A DNA stretch of 64,000 nucleotides, taken from assembly GCF_963675165.1 (NCBI RefSeq), contig NC_087390.1, positions 4,101,301 through 4,165,300 on the forward strand, in the 5' to 3' direction. The position numbers and the translations under genes are program-made. This document shows, piece after piece, positions 45,601-57,800 of the stretch (position 1 is its first letter; each line of letters opens with the position of its first letter). The notes beneath the pieces were generated by a model, which searched no databases, was not told where the DNA came from, and worked only from the letters and a program-made list of their open reading frames with translations. The DNA comes from Halichondria panicea (taxonomy: Eukaryota; Porifera; Demospongiae; Suberitida; Halichondriidae).

Positions 45601-48600
45601 AGCAGTCGATACCAGGCCCACTTCCCTGATGTGAAGTGTGGCCTGGAATCGAGGCTAATAGATCTATACATGTATACCGTATAATCTAGTTAGTAAGCGC
45701 ATGCGCCTATATAGGGAAAAGAGCAGGCCTCTATGCGCCTATTGTCCGGATGCGTATAGAGATTAACCACGCCCATGACGTGTCAATGAAGAAAATCTCC
45801 ATTAGCTAGATCAATCGTTTGTCTGCAAGAGGTCTATAGTCATATATCTGACAGCAGTAGGTAGTGAAAGAGACTATATATAAAGAAGTGTGGAGACCAG
45901 TTGTTGGGCAGAGAACTGTGCAGACAACCATGCGCCTTCTATCAAGGCTCTTGGTCTGCTAACGTACCAGTATGCACCTATTAGTTGGTGTGCGCTTATT
46001 AACCAGATTATATGGTAGTCTACAGAATCTTACGTGAGTCAAAATGTGAACTTTGTCCCTTGCTCTATTAATAGTGTTTTGGTTTACTTATGGTTTTTGC
46101 GATTTACTATTTGCCTAAGAATCATTCTAGAACCATAATTCTTTTACATACACTGTGTAAGCACCATTTCCAGTTAGAACGATTACGTTAAGCTTGCCTG
46201 AAGAGCATCGATCCATTTTGTCACGAAAATGGATATCACTCCAAATTAATTTTGTTTGCGTCACAAGGTTTTCATGTAACAACGCTTGGAACTATGGAAC
46301 AGTAGGATGCTTAGAACCATGGAAAACAGTGGATACCATGTACAATCATTATAGAGAAGAGCCAACTCAGCATTATCATATTTATTATAGCTCAGTGTGC
46401 AATGAATGTAGCCAGATACAAAACTGGTTGTAATATTTTCAAGCTGTACACATGGCAGTCTGTACGAGGCTAAAGCATGGGACAGCACTAGAACACTCCT
46501 AGCCAAGATCACATGTTTTTAATACTGGTGTAACCGGATGGGCTCTCGGTTACACTCGGCTTCGCCTCGACACCGTAAGTAAGTGTCGGTCGTGCCTCTC
46601 AGTCAATCTAGCATTCGTTGACTTCTTTTCTAGCGAATAAGAAGTTTCCTGTGTGTTCCAAATGATCGATTTTTCCTTGAAATGCAGACTTCTAATTCCT
46701 GTGCACACATGCAGGCTGCTCTCCAACAAGCTGCCTCGTCTGGTGGCATGACCAACCCGGCTGTGTTCTCTGGAATTTTTCAAGGGATTCATGCTAACCA
46801 GGGTGAAGGGACGCCTACTTCTTCTGCAACCAATGGAGATTCACAACCACAGCTTTCAATGTTGTTACCGACACAACAACAAGTAAGAGTGTCATTCACC
46901 CACCAGTCATTTGACTAATACCAGGAGTACGTACACTGTATTATATTACATGTAGACATTTTATTGTATGCATGCCCTCCCTTTTTATTAAGTTTCTAGC
47001 TCTGTGTGTGCACTCATGTCATACTCTGATTTGCAGTTGCAGACTGCGATACTAAATGCTTCTTCTGGAGTTGTCCAATCACTAGCTAACCAAGCGAACA
47101 TTCCAGCAAGCCTACTGTCTTCTGCCCTCATTAATGCCAACATGGCTGCCACACTAAGCGCAACTGGTGGCGTCATGAATCCTGGTATGTATAGAGAATT
47201 AGAGTGTGATAAAATGCATTGTAGCGTAATTAAATAGGGCCACTATTATAATAATTATGGTTTGCGCTGTAGACAATAAGATAAGCCAAGGCACAAGTTG
47301 TTTAAACAAAGAAACAGCTAGCTATAGAGCTTATAGCCTCGATTCCAGGCCCTTTAGTGAAAAGAGGGTCTATAGTATCCACTGTTTGCGCGCGGGTGAA
47401 TTCAATAGTAAATTTGTTAGTGAAACTCTTTGTTTTGTACTATGGATTAGTGTCGAGAGAGAGAAATCGCCATCACAACACTAAGCTCATACGAGGAGCA
47501 CTGATCCTACTGAAATGGCATCAAACAAGAAAGGCAGCGTCTGGAAGCCAGTAGACTTGACAGACGGTAACAGACAGAAAACACCCACCACTCTACCACA
47601 GTACAAAAGAAGACAAAACCTGACTTTTCAACACTAGAGAGAGCGTGAGCAAGAGCAGAAAGGAGAAAGACAGCCAGCTAAATTGCCCCAAGAATTTTGG
47701 GAGTCGAGATATCTTAGTCAGTATACTTATATTAATTTTTACAGTGATGTCATTGCACAAATTATAGAATCAGTAACACAGGTACTATTATCACATTTAT
47801 GGCTTCGAATAGTGACTAGTTCTGTTGTGATGGATTCTACTTCTCTTCTGCTCTTGCTCTCTTCAGTGTTGAAAAGTCAGGTACTGTACTGTAGTGGTGT
47901 GGTGGGTGTTTTTCTGTCGGTACCGACCGCCTCTGACAATTAGTCTATTTGTTTCAGATGCTGCCTCTTTTGTTTGATGCCAATCTCAGTATATAGGATC
48001 AGTGCTCCTCATCTGAGCCTATAGATTTGTGATAAGGATTTCTCTGTCTTGGCCACTAATAGAGTTTATAATCAACCACATGGGTGACCATAGTACAAAA
48101 AGTAATTGAAGAGTTTTACTACTATTGAATCCACCCACATGCAAAACAGTGGATACCAGGCCCTCTTTTCACCAAAGGGCCTGGTAATGAGGCTAGATGT
48201 AACTATTACGTCTAGCAAGGATCGTGCGATTTGAAGTGAGCAAACTTCGCATAATAATTGTTTGATGCATTTTACATGTAGTAGTACGGTAATATGTGTG
48301 CCAGTAAGCTACAAGTAGAGTCATGAACTACAGTTGTGTAAGGTGCTAGCAATACAATTGAACGCGGTTACCGTAGCACATTGTAATAATTGCATGTATT
48401 TAGGGTCTACTACAATGTTGAGTTCACTAACAACTGCTGCACGTCAAAATACCCCTGTCATAGTTCAAGATGAGGGCATCAAGAAGAGAGATGTCAGACT
48501 CATGAAAAATAGGTCAGTTTAAGGTTGTAATTATTTTACTCACATGCATGTAGAAATTAATTATAATCGATGTATTTTTCATTCACAGAGAAGCTGCTCG

Positions 48601-48736
48601 TGAATGCCGTCGAAAGAAGAAGGAATATGTACGCTGTCTTGAAAACAGAGTTGCTGTCCTGGAAAGTCAGAATCAAGCTTTGATCGGTGAACTAAGGGCG
48701 TTGAAAGAGTTGTATTTGCCAAAGAGTCAAGACTAA
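42684..48736 (+). CDS. CREB: CREB/ATF1/CREM-family bZIP transcription factor
   Basis: Seven coding exons (42684-42729, 43337-43478, 43890-43992, 46715-46882, 47037-47184, 48404-48512, 48589-48736) join in phase to 287 codons plus TAA. An acidic Asp run precedes a kinase-inducible domain, LARRPSFKKILDDLSS. Its Ser61 corresponds to the PKA-phosphorylated serine of vertebrate CREB, followed by Phe where CREB has Tyr. Gln- and Ala-rich transactivation segments come next (exons 4-5). The C-terminus is a canonical CREB basic region and zipper (REAARECRRKKKEYV then LENRVAVLESQNQALIGEL), residues 239-287. It should bind CRE sites as a dimer in the nucleus and recruit CBP when phosphorylated. Introns 3 and 5 contain transposons. 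Confidence 0.96.
44214..45200. mobile_element. about 985-bp element with TGCCTCGGTGCGCATGCG ends
   Basis: Left end TATGCCTCGGTGCGCATGCG and right end CGCATGCGCACGGAGGCATA are inverse. Subterminal blocks are also inverted: CGAAAGCGAGGTATAC against the right-hand TACCTTGCTTG, and TTCTATAGGCTTCTAGTCAT against the right-hand ATGACTAGAAGCC-type phrase. No transposase ORF is seen. Partial relatives are at 2.1, 18.4, 22.98-23.03, 23.5-23.97 and 52.5 kb. It sits in CREB intron 3. Confidence 0.75.
45557..45658. repeat. 105-bp dispersed repeat, second copy
   Basis: Same order of phrases as 35731-35838: GTTATCCAAAGCCCCAGATA, GCGCATGCGCAAGC, then GGCCTGGAATCGAGGCTAAT. Intronic in CREB. Confidence 0.5.
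47334..48195. mobile_element. 860-bp foldback element in CREB intron 5
   Basis: TAGCCTCGATTCCAGGCCC at the left is mirrored by GGGCCTGGTAATGAGGCTA at the right. The arms extend over about 200 bp or more (AAAAGAGGG, TATCCACTGTTT, TTGTACTATGG). An inner pair (ACAGACAGAAAACACCCACC against GGTGGGTGTTTTTCTGTC) continues towards the centre. It contains only overlapping short ORFs. It fills most of the intron between 47184 and 48404 without touching the splice sites. Confidence 0.8.
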
Positions 48737-48869
48737 AAAAACGTTCATGGGCATAATTGATTGTTACCCCGCTTTCTCTGTTAATGTTCATGCATGCATG
48801 TATACATGATTAGCATTTTTAGTCACGTTGTTATAATAGTCTCATTATCTTTTTCAAGTTTTGCTTCAC

Positions 48870-48875
48870 AATAAA
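48870..48875 (+). terminator. candidate CREB poly(A) signal AATAAA
   Basis: AATAAA 134 bp beyond the CREB stop codon. Confidence 0.55.
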
Positions 48876-48969
48876 TTAATAGTTATGGTGTGAATAAGTA
48901 CATATACCATTTAAAATTACTGCACCACTCTGTAATTAACCTCAAGAGTGAGGGGACATCACATTGATA

Positions 48970-49110
48970 CAGAGGAGGTCCAACATGCTTGCACGAATCA
49001 CAATAAGTTCAGTGCGTTGTGGTCATTGCGGTCAAGCTAGTGATAATTATGTCCAGGCGAATAGCACTGGCACTTGTAGTGATTCGTGCACACATGTCGG
49101 ACCTCCTCTG
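48970..49110. mobile_element. 141-bp CAGAGGAGG MITE with perfect 9-bp target duplication
   Basis: TIRs of about 32 bp start CAGAGGAGGTCC(A/G)ACATG and continue TGCACGAATCAC on each side. ACATTGATA occurs immediately on both sides (48961-48969 and 49111-49119). The 9-bp duplication points to a Mutator-like transposase acting in trans (family knowledge). It lies between the converging CREB and BARD1 3' ends. Confidence 0.9.
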
Positions 49111-49519
49111 ACATTGATAGGATTATTGATGATCATACGATTACAGATAATTATGAGGTGTTACAATTAATGTTATGGTGTTGCACATAGGTGAAGATAC
49201 TGCCCTGTACTCAAAATCATCATAATTATACAGGTATGCAATGCCTAAAAGAGAAGATCTTCCATCAATGTAACTTACTATTAATAAATTATAGCTACAC
49301 ATGCATAATCATCAACATTTCGATATGTAGCTGTCTCTGTCATTTTATACGCATGCATGGGTATAATTAAATTAGGCGGTAAAAAATTAATAAGAACGCC
49401 TATATTAAAGCAAAACTTAATTGGATTGTGATGAACACCCAACTACCCACGCATGCAGAGCGCTTAATTGTTGTGCCACAATCATGAACTTTAAAATGTC
49501 TGAAACACAGAAAATGGCT

Positions 49520-49525
49520 TTTATT
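49520..49525 (-). terminator. candidate BARD1 poly(A) signal AATAAA
   Basis: AATAAA on the minus strand, about 80 bp past the BARD1 stop codon at 49606-49608. Confidence 0.5.
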
Positions 49526-49605
49526 TGTGGCCGCGGAGTAAACAATGTAATATTAAACATAAAAAATCTAAAAACTTAGTAACTGTGCACATGTACAGTA
49601 TGAAA

Positions 49606-51846
49606 TTATTGCTGACAAGGAATTATTTCAAAGCATGATAGACAATCCAAAAGCCATGAAGCAGGAACTATTTTGACGTTCGTTCGTCTACTAGAAACCA
49701 CATACTTGTCCCTTTGCTCACAAAAAGGATCACAGACTACAAAAGTAGAGCATGGCTTAGACTTGGAGCCTTGCTTCATATGATAGGGGTGGGTTGTATG
49801 TGGCAAATATATGGGCTCCCTTGCAAGTAGCTGTCCATCAGCAAGTTTAATCAGTTTGCCAAGCTCATCTTTGGATGCTTGAGGTGGAGCAAAGAGTCCA
49901 CTCAGAAAGATCTCACATCCGTCAAACAACCCAGGGAGCTACACAATGGCATATATTTATATGGCATAACAATTTTACCTGTGTAATTATGCTAAAATTA
50001 ATACCTTCATTATCGCATTCTCTCTTCCTTTCTTTGGAGCATCACTAACTAGATTGGAATCTCCCACAGTAACACCCTTTATCTCATAGTTTATTTCATT
50101 TGTCCAACTTTTTGCTTCGAGAGAATCCGTTACCCCTGACAAGTTAAAGTTGACACATGTATATAAGAAGCCCGGGAAATTCGTAATTAATTTATACACT
50201 GCATGTAGGTGAAACAGCTAACACACATTGGAAGCTGACTATCCATTTTCCTTTTGCAACTCCACAAAGGAACTTTAGTGTTCGAGAGCAGCACTTGGAC
50301 GAGTTGCAATTTGTCACGATGTGGGACACTACATAATTATAATTATCGCATAAAGAAATTATGAAATTGAATTAATTACCATTAGTTGAAAAAGAATTAA
50401 CCACCCTAACTCCCAGAAGACTTGCAAGTTCCTCCACTCGGTTCTGAGTGGCAAAAAACAGACAATATCACATACCAGCAAGTACCTTACAAGTAAGCAC
50501 TTAAGATGTACGTATTATTTATTATACATACATGTATATAATTACCATATAGCGGCGAGGGTATAAATGTTTGTGGTTTTCGCAGATTAGGCATGTATCG
50601 CGAACATACATGCCTAATCCATTATGCGAAAACCTTTCTAAAGGCATTTTCGTGAAAGTTTACACCCTCGAAATATACCCGCCATACGGTATACATAATA
50701 ATTATGTTCAAGCTAGGTTACTGTATTACTAGAATATTTTACGAGTGAAAAACCTTTGCGAATGAGCCAAATCAGCAGAAAAGTTGACCCTTTACGATCT
50801 TAACTATTGCGTTCTGGAAAGGATCATGTGTATTTACTTAGGTTTGCGGATTTAATTGTTGCGAATTGATCAACCCTTGAAAAGTTCGCAAATGTTTGAT
50901 GCTCAAAACATTCCAGTAATACGGTATAGGAAAACTCATTTACGAATATTTAGAAGAAAAAGTTATTGAGTTCCACATTTTATATACCGTATAGCAGGTA
51001 ATTTTCGTGGGGTAAAAATTCGTTCAACTCGAGAAACAGTGGTTTTCGTGAGTAAAATCTCGTTGCCTGCACTGCATTCCTATGTTTCGGTAAGCCACGC
51101 CTAACGTTAAAATTTCGTGGAGGTCAGCTTGCCCACGAAAATAACGAATATTTTACCCCACGAAAATTACCCGCTATACGGTAGTACCGTAATCTTCTAA
51201 TTTATCGAACAGCAAAAAATAATTATTTTGGAAATTGTCCGGGTATAATTGGAACAGATTTTTATAGAGCATGCGAAGTGTCCGGAATAATTAGAACAAG
51301 CAAATAACTGATTCAACTAGAGCACTAAAGTGCAAACCCTCGACCGGCTGGTGACATGATTAAGAAACCAGAAGATCGAGTGATATAATGCAGTGCATGT
51401 AGTGATGTATGACTGAGCTGTCTAGCATGCACAGCAACTCAGGAGCAGTAAAACTAAACCAGATGCTGAGTTTTAGTGGTACAGATATACATGTATGCAC
51501 TGTGGATCACAGCAAAGAAGCTTGGAGTCTCAGAGAAGTATGGCACCTGGAGTAGGACCTAGCAGAGACAGCAAGCCAGACACAATTCTAGCTTTCTAGT
51601 TTAGCGCTCCTCCATTGTTTCTGGTACGGGATCACTTCAGCTGTAAATACGCAGGGTGCCTCGAATAAAGGTCGTGTGTAGTTAGCTAGCTGCCAACGTG
51701 TATTAAAGTTCAAGATGTTTAGCTTTTGCTCGCTTTTATTCGACAAGGAAGCTTTAACATCATTTAAAACTACCACTTTGTTGTGTTGAGGCTATCCATG
51801 GCATAAACACAGTGCTATCGCATCCAGGTGAGTAGACTCAGAATAC

Positions 51847-51896
<50 letters not shown>

Positions 51897-54800
51897 TGAC
51901 TGACTACTATAACCCGTGGCGCCGCGGCGCGCCTCAGGTTAACAAAGCAAGTTAGAGTGCACCTAGCACTCCTCCACATACAATGTACAATGTAACTGAG
52001 GTAAACAAACATGCATCCATGTTTATAGTGACGTAATAGTCATGTAACCCACTTACTTTCTGATATAATTTGAGCCCTGTGCACAATATCACCACTTGGT
52101 TTGAACCACCACTTTGCTCTGGTGAGGTCTGTATATATAAGTACATTAAATCATTGGCAATAATGCATGGTACAATTAAAGAAGTTATGCACCTTTGCCA
52201 GGCACAATGACATGTGCTAAGCAATGTGTCACATGTATGAGCACTCACATGTGGACTGACGATGGCGTTCGGGGAAATCTGAACACTAGACGATGCAGAA
52301 TGTTGAGAAAACACTTTTTTCATCTCATCAGAACAGGCGAAGTCCAAGGCAATTAAACCTTGACGGTTTCTAAGGAACAGCGCAAAAAACATAGTAAAAA
52401 AAGAACCCAAGAATGTCATTAATCCCTCAGGCTAAAGATAACGTTGAAAATATAAAACAGTCTTGATCACTACCTTCTAATTCAGGTTCACGTGTGCTTG
52501 TGCCTCGGTGTGCGCATTCGAAAGCAAGGTATACGGTAAGTGTGCCTGTTTGTAGACTGCTATTAGAGCTGCTCGATGATCAGTTCCTACATGTACATGT
52601 AAGAGCAGCTTCTACAGACTTTCATTTGTGGATTTGCAAATTAATGCTTCGTTCTACTATGTGTGTTTGCATACAGCTGACTATCAGGAACTATCGACGC
52701 ACTGATACAGTATATGACTATCAATTTTACTAACAGTAAGTGTCCAGCAATGAGAAACAAAGTACGTACAGCACAGAAGTCTGCACTAAAACCTCTGGGG
52801 CAGCTAATAACAACGTTACGTAATGTACATGCAATTATTTACTGACTTGATATTGAGGATGGCTCCTCTCCTCAGCAACAATCTGGCAATGTCAACGTGT
52901 CCATTGGCCACGGCATCATGAAGGGGTGTGTCATTGTCAAATCCTGGTACATTGATCAGGGCATTGTTGTTCAGCAAAACTGTGACAACAGCAGTGTGAC
53001 CATGGTTGCACGCCTCATGCTGGAGATGACAATAGTGTGCATGTATTGCAAACCATGTGAAACAGGATGTTAGACACGCATACAAAATGTATGTATGCCT
53101 GTGACACAACCACTAAATACCGTATTTGCTACTAAAATGCTGCTGGGAAAAGAGGCTACAATTCGAGAGAGGCGTTCATTACTCACACCTAAAAGAAGTA
53201 CGGACGTGATGCATAATGAGCCAGTACTGACTGAGCAATTACAGAATACAGAACCAAGATTCTTGCCATCGTCTAGTATAGACTAGTGACATCTTGGAAA
53301 CATCTCAGCAACATTTGGTCACAACACAACAGCTATTGTGCACAGGGAGCATGCATTGTGCCAACCATTGTACTGCACTAGAGGCGTGATCGACAGCGTC
53401 ATACATATAATGTACGAGTCATATACAAATAGCATAATGAACTTCCAGTGCATATACTAACCACTAAATATTAGACATACTGTAGCCACAACCAAATGAA
53501 CAAGTACTAATCAAGTAACACACCAATGAGGTCCACCCAGCGTTATCTTTAACATTGGGATCTGCTCCTTGCTTCAGCAGAGAGATCACTTCATCGGCAT
53601 CACCCTGCATATATTATAATTATATCCCGTTGCTATTTGTTGACAAGTGCAGCATTTGACTGACATAATGAAAAAAACATAATAACATGCAGGACACTGT
53701 ATGTTCAGCACTGCTGGAATTTCTTCTTCGCAACCATGCATGGACGTTTTAACTGTGTTCCTTGTTGATGCATGGCTTGTAGGTAAGCCCTTCAATTCAA
53801 CTTTGCACTAAGCATCTAGAAGCGGCTCTTTTTGCTGGGGGCTTGAGCTGTGTAGAGGTGAGCTTCTTTGGCTGCGCTTTGTTGTGAGGTAGACCGGCGG
53901 AGCAGCAGTGATAGGTGGAGCTATTTTTGCAGCAGCAGTATTGTGGGATGGGGTGGGGGGGGGGGCTGTTTTGCAGTAACAATTTGTGTCAAGCCATTCG
54001 TTGGTCCATGCCAATCTTATACACTGGCACATTATCGTCTAGAAGAAAGGAAGAGATAGAGCTCTGTCTAGGATTAATTGTCTCTGTCATTTGGTGCAGT
54101 TCTGTGTTACTAAGATAGTGTTACTAAGATAATGTTATGTTGCTATGCCCTCGGGATATAAATAGTTATTACACGTGCACTCGGAATGCATGGCATCGAG
54201 GCTTACACCCTCGTGCTTTAGTGCAATATATACCATACACCCCTCATGCCCATGTTTTATAACTATAACGTATACACTTGGTCAGTGCTCTTTACCAGGT
54301 CACAGATACCATATACATTCTAATTACCGCACCACAAAAAAATAATTCAATTTTACACTTGGTGCTCATTTAGTAATTCCGAGGTTGGTGCTTCAATTAG
54401 AGCGGTGCATAGCAAAAGAGCGAGTTTGGACAATTTCTAAAAATGGGTGTGGTAGTTTAGTAGAGAAGCGACGATCTGTAGGTACAGCTTTAATTATATA
54501 TATACATGTATGGCTACTGCTATCAGCGTTACCAGGTTCTTGCATCATCCCCAGTTGTTTATATTCATTGTATGTATGACTGCATGCAATCCATATATCT
54601 TGGTATATTATTGTTGCCTCCTCTATTTACCTCATGGTCATTTTAATTAGTAAGAGACTGGAACATTGTGTGTGTGTTGATCGTTTTGTATTTGTTAGGT
54701 AGATGTATTTACCTTATGTTTAATTTTTGTGACGTAATGCGAGCTAAGGCTGAATTGCAGAGAGTTTTGTGAGAAACCTCGTGTAGAACTGGACTCGGTG

Positions 54801-57800
54801 TGTCTGTATTTTGTGTGTTGTGTCGATGATTCAAAGCTCAAGCTACGGTAACCTTGAATAGCTAGTCCTAACTAGAGTGTTGGATCCAGTCGGTGACACT
54901 ATAAGCACCAGAAAAAATTCAATTTTACACTTGGTGCTCAATTGGAACAGTATATTTCGAGATTGGTGCTAGTATTAGAGCGGTGCGGTAATTAGAAGGT
55001 ATACGGTAGGGTACTGTGGTACAGTTACCAATCATCACCACAGTACAAAACATCCAGGTGATACACTGTGTATTAAAGTAGACGTATTGATACTTTGTGT
55101 ACTGACCTTTATGGACGCAATGTGTAGTGGCGTTTCCCCTCTTATGTTCCGACGCATTGTTTTGGCTTGCTGTGAAGTGAGCCGGGCTGGGGAGGCTGCA
55201 TGTACATGTACCTCTTGATATTATATGGCAATCAATACCGTATAGCGAGTAATTATCATGGGATAAAAAATTCGTTCAACTCGAACAGAGAGGGTAAAAA
55301 TTTCGTTTGACTTTATTGCCTGCACTGCATTGCATGCGTTCAGGTAAGCCACGCCTACGATTTCGGTCAGCTTACCCACGAAAATAACAAAAATTACCCG
55401 CTATACGGTACTATAACTAACATCTGGAAGTACAAAATTGATAGAGAGTACATTTGTAGCTGAGCACAGTACACAGTAAGACACAATATATTATACTGTG
55501 TGTGAGGACTTTCGTCCATTGTATGTATAACCCGTGGCCGCCTATGCACCTCGAGTTACTGAGTGGAGAAGATTCAAATGATAGGCTGTCCGATTGTAAA
55601 TTGCGAGTTTTCGCCTAGAACGCAAACAAACACACGCAAAGAGTGAACATACATGTAAACGCATGCAATTCGCGATAGTTAGAAACGCAATAGCAGGGAT
55701 ATACCCACACTGGTTGATGGTGGTTTGGTTCTATATAACCACCACCGGCCTAAACAAAAATAAGCACCTAGCTTACTACAAAAATTTGTGGGTGTTGCTT
55801 TGAGATGAGGATCGAAAAAACAGTTGCAATAGGGGTTGTACGGTGACATAGTGTAATTCACAAATGATTAACTACGCATTCAAAACCTGATACAAGGTAC
55901 CGTAGAGCGCTTTATTTTCGAGAGGCTACATTTTCTTTGAAATGAATAAATGACCATACCCCTGCAGTGGAGAGGTCTTTGGATTTTAGCTCCTCGAAAA
56001 TAAGGCGCTATACCGTATAACATTGAGGGCCACCTGACAATTCCTACTTTTGTTCTCTTTCTTGCTCTCATCTAAATAGTGTGATAACTGCTTGGAGTTA
56101 CTTTTTGTGACAGCGTTACTCCCATAGCCAGCTTGTTGTAGTCGGTGCAGCTTGGCAGATTTGTCTAGCTTTGAATAGTTTCTCGTCTTTGTGACCATTG
56201 GGGAGAACGGAAATTCACCATTTGATGATATAGAATCAGCAACTTCATCAAGGACAAATGAGGGTCGCTTTCGAGGTCGGGATGGTTTATCATATGATCT
56301 GAAGACACTGTGCCTACGTTTATGGACAATAGTATCTATATTGCTTCTGGTAGAGTCAATAGTTGTGGTTAATGAATCACATGATTTTTGAACGGACAGT
56401 AAAGGAGATTGTATCGAGGGACAGTGAGAAAAATTTGAATCGAGGAATGGTCTTTCGGTTCGCTCAAGGTTGGTAACAGGACATGGTACATGTACATGTG
56501 TGTGGTAGCCTATTGCTCGCTTTCGAAAAAGGCGAGGTTTCTTGAAGACTCCATCATCATAATTCCTTCTTTCATTGTTAATGCTGGCTATAGAAGTGTT
56601 GGAAATGGTCGCTGGCTCACTGGTCATTTTGGCACTGCCGTACGTACTCGGTTTAGAGAAGTTACAAGATTGTGACAGTAGATCTCTGATATCGGATACA
56701 AGCTTAATCAGGTTTTCTATTTGCCTGTTGGTTTTGAGGTCTCTGATCCAGACAGGAAGACCGCACACAGGACAGTTCATGGTCTCTTGCATGGCATGGC
56801 TGATACATAACCTAGGAAATGGAATTGAAAAGTAAAAGCAAACGGGATAATTATTAATATACAGTAGTTTCGAACAGCAATTGTTCATGTACATGTGTAT
56901 ATAATTATACTCAGAACTCTACGAATTGTTTAGAAAAAATACCTGCAGAAGTGATGATCACAGCCTCCTAGGGTGTGTGGATCATCCATTACCTTGTCAC
57001 TGCAAAAGAATCACACAATCTTCAAATAAAACATGTACATAATAATATATATAGTACATGTATGTACATGTACATGTATGCATGTCGCCACAGGGTACTG
57101 AATGCCAATGGTAATGGTCTCTTGACGTCACCTTCGCTATCAAAACAGCACCCAACCATAACTCTAGCCTCCTGCGCAGGCTCTACCTTTGTCACAGGGT
57201 GAGGTGATTAAGATAAAATACGGGAGGAAATTGAAGAACAAATAACTGGCCCACTCTAACTACCTCATGGCTGGACTTTAATTTCTACTGTCTACATGTA
57301 GCAATTTGGGACTAGTCCAATCACAGTGACGTCCTCGTGCAGAATCAACCTTAAATAGGCGAGCGTGCCTCACCAAGTCGCGTTATAATGAACGTGGGCA
57401 TTCAGATCAATACAAATCAAGCCACAGCATGCCTACATATTCACTTATCATGAGTGTGCATTGTCCAGATCGACTGGCATAATTATACAGCTCCGGATGT
57501 GGGTGTACCAAGGTTAAGGGTGACGAGAGATAGCTGTAATTGTTAAAGATGATAGGGCGTTTCCACATCCGGTGCCGTACACACTACCGGAGTTTGTGTA
57601 AAATACAGCACCAGAAAGTTTTTAATTTGTGCTATAAAACATAAATATTTATTATGGAGTGGCGCTGTAATTACATCACTACGGTATGTAACTTTGCTAC
57701 CTAGACCCCCAGGCCTACAAGCTTATTAATAATAGTACCCCAGAGAAGCTCCCACTGAACTCAACACTTTTCATGTAACACGAGACTGCCCTAAGGCATC

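Noticed and set aside
53797-54118. ORFs with Gln/Ala/Pro-rich translation near a poly-G run
   Set aside because: They fall inside a BARD1 intron, have no splice logic and are caused by GCAGCAGC and GGGG runs.
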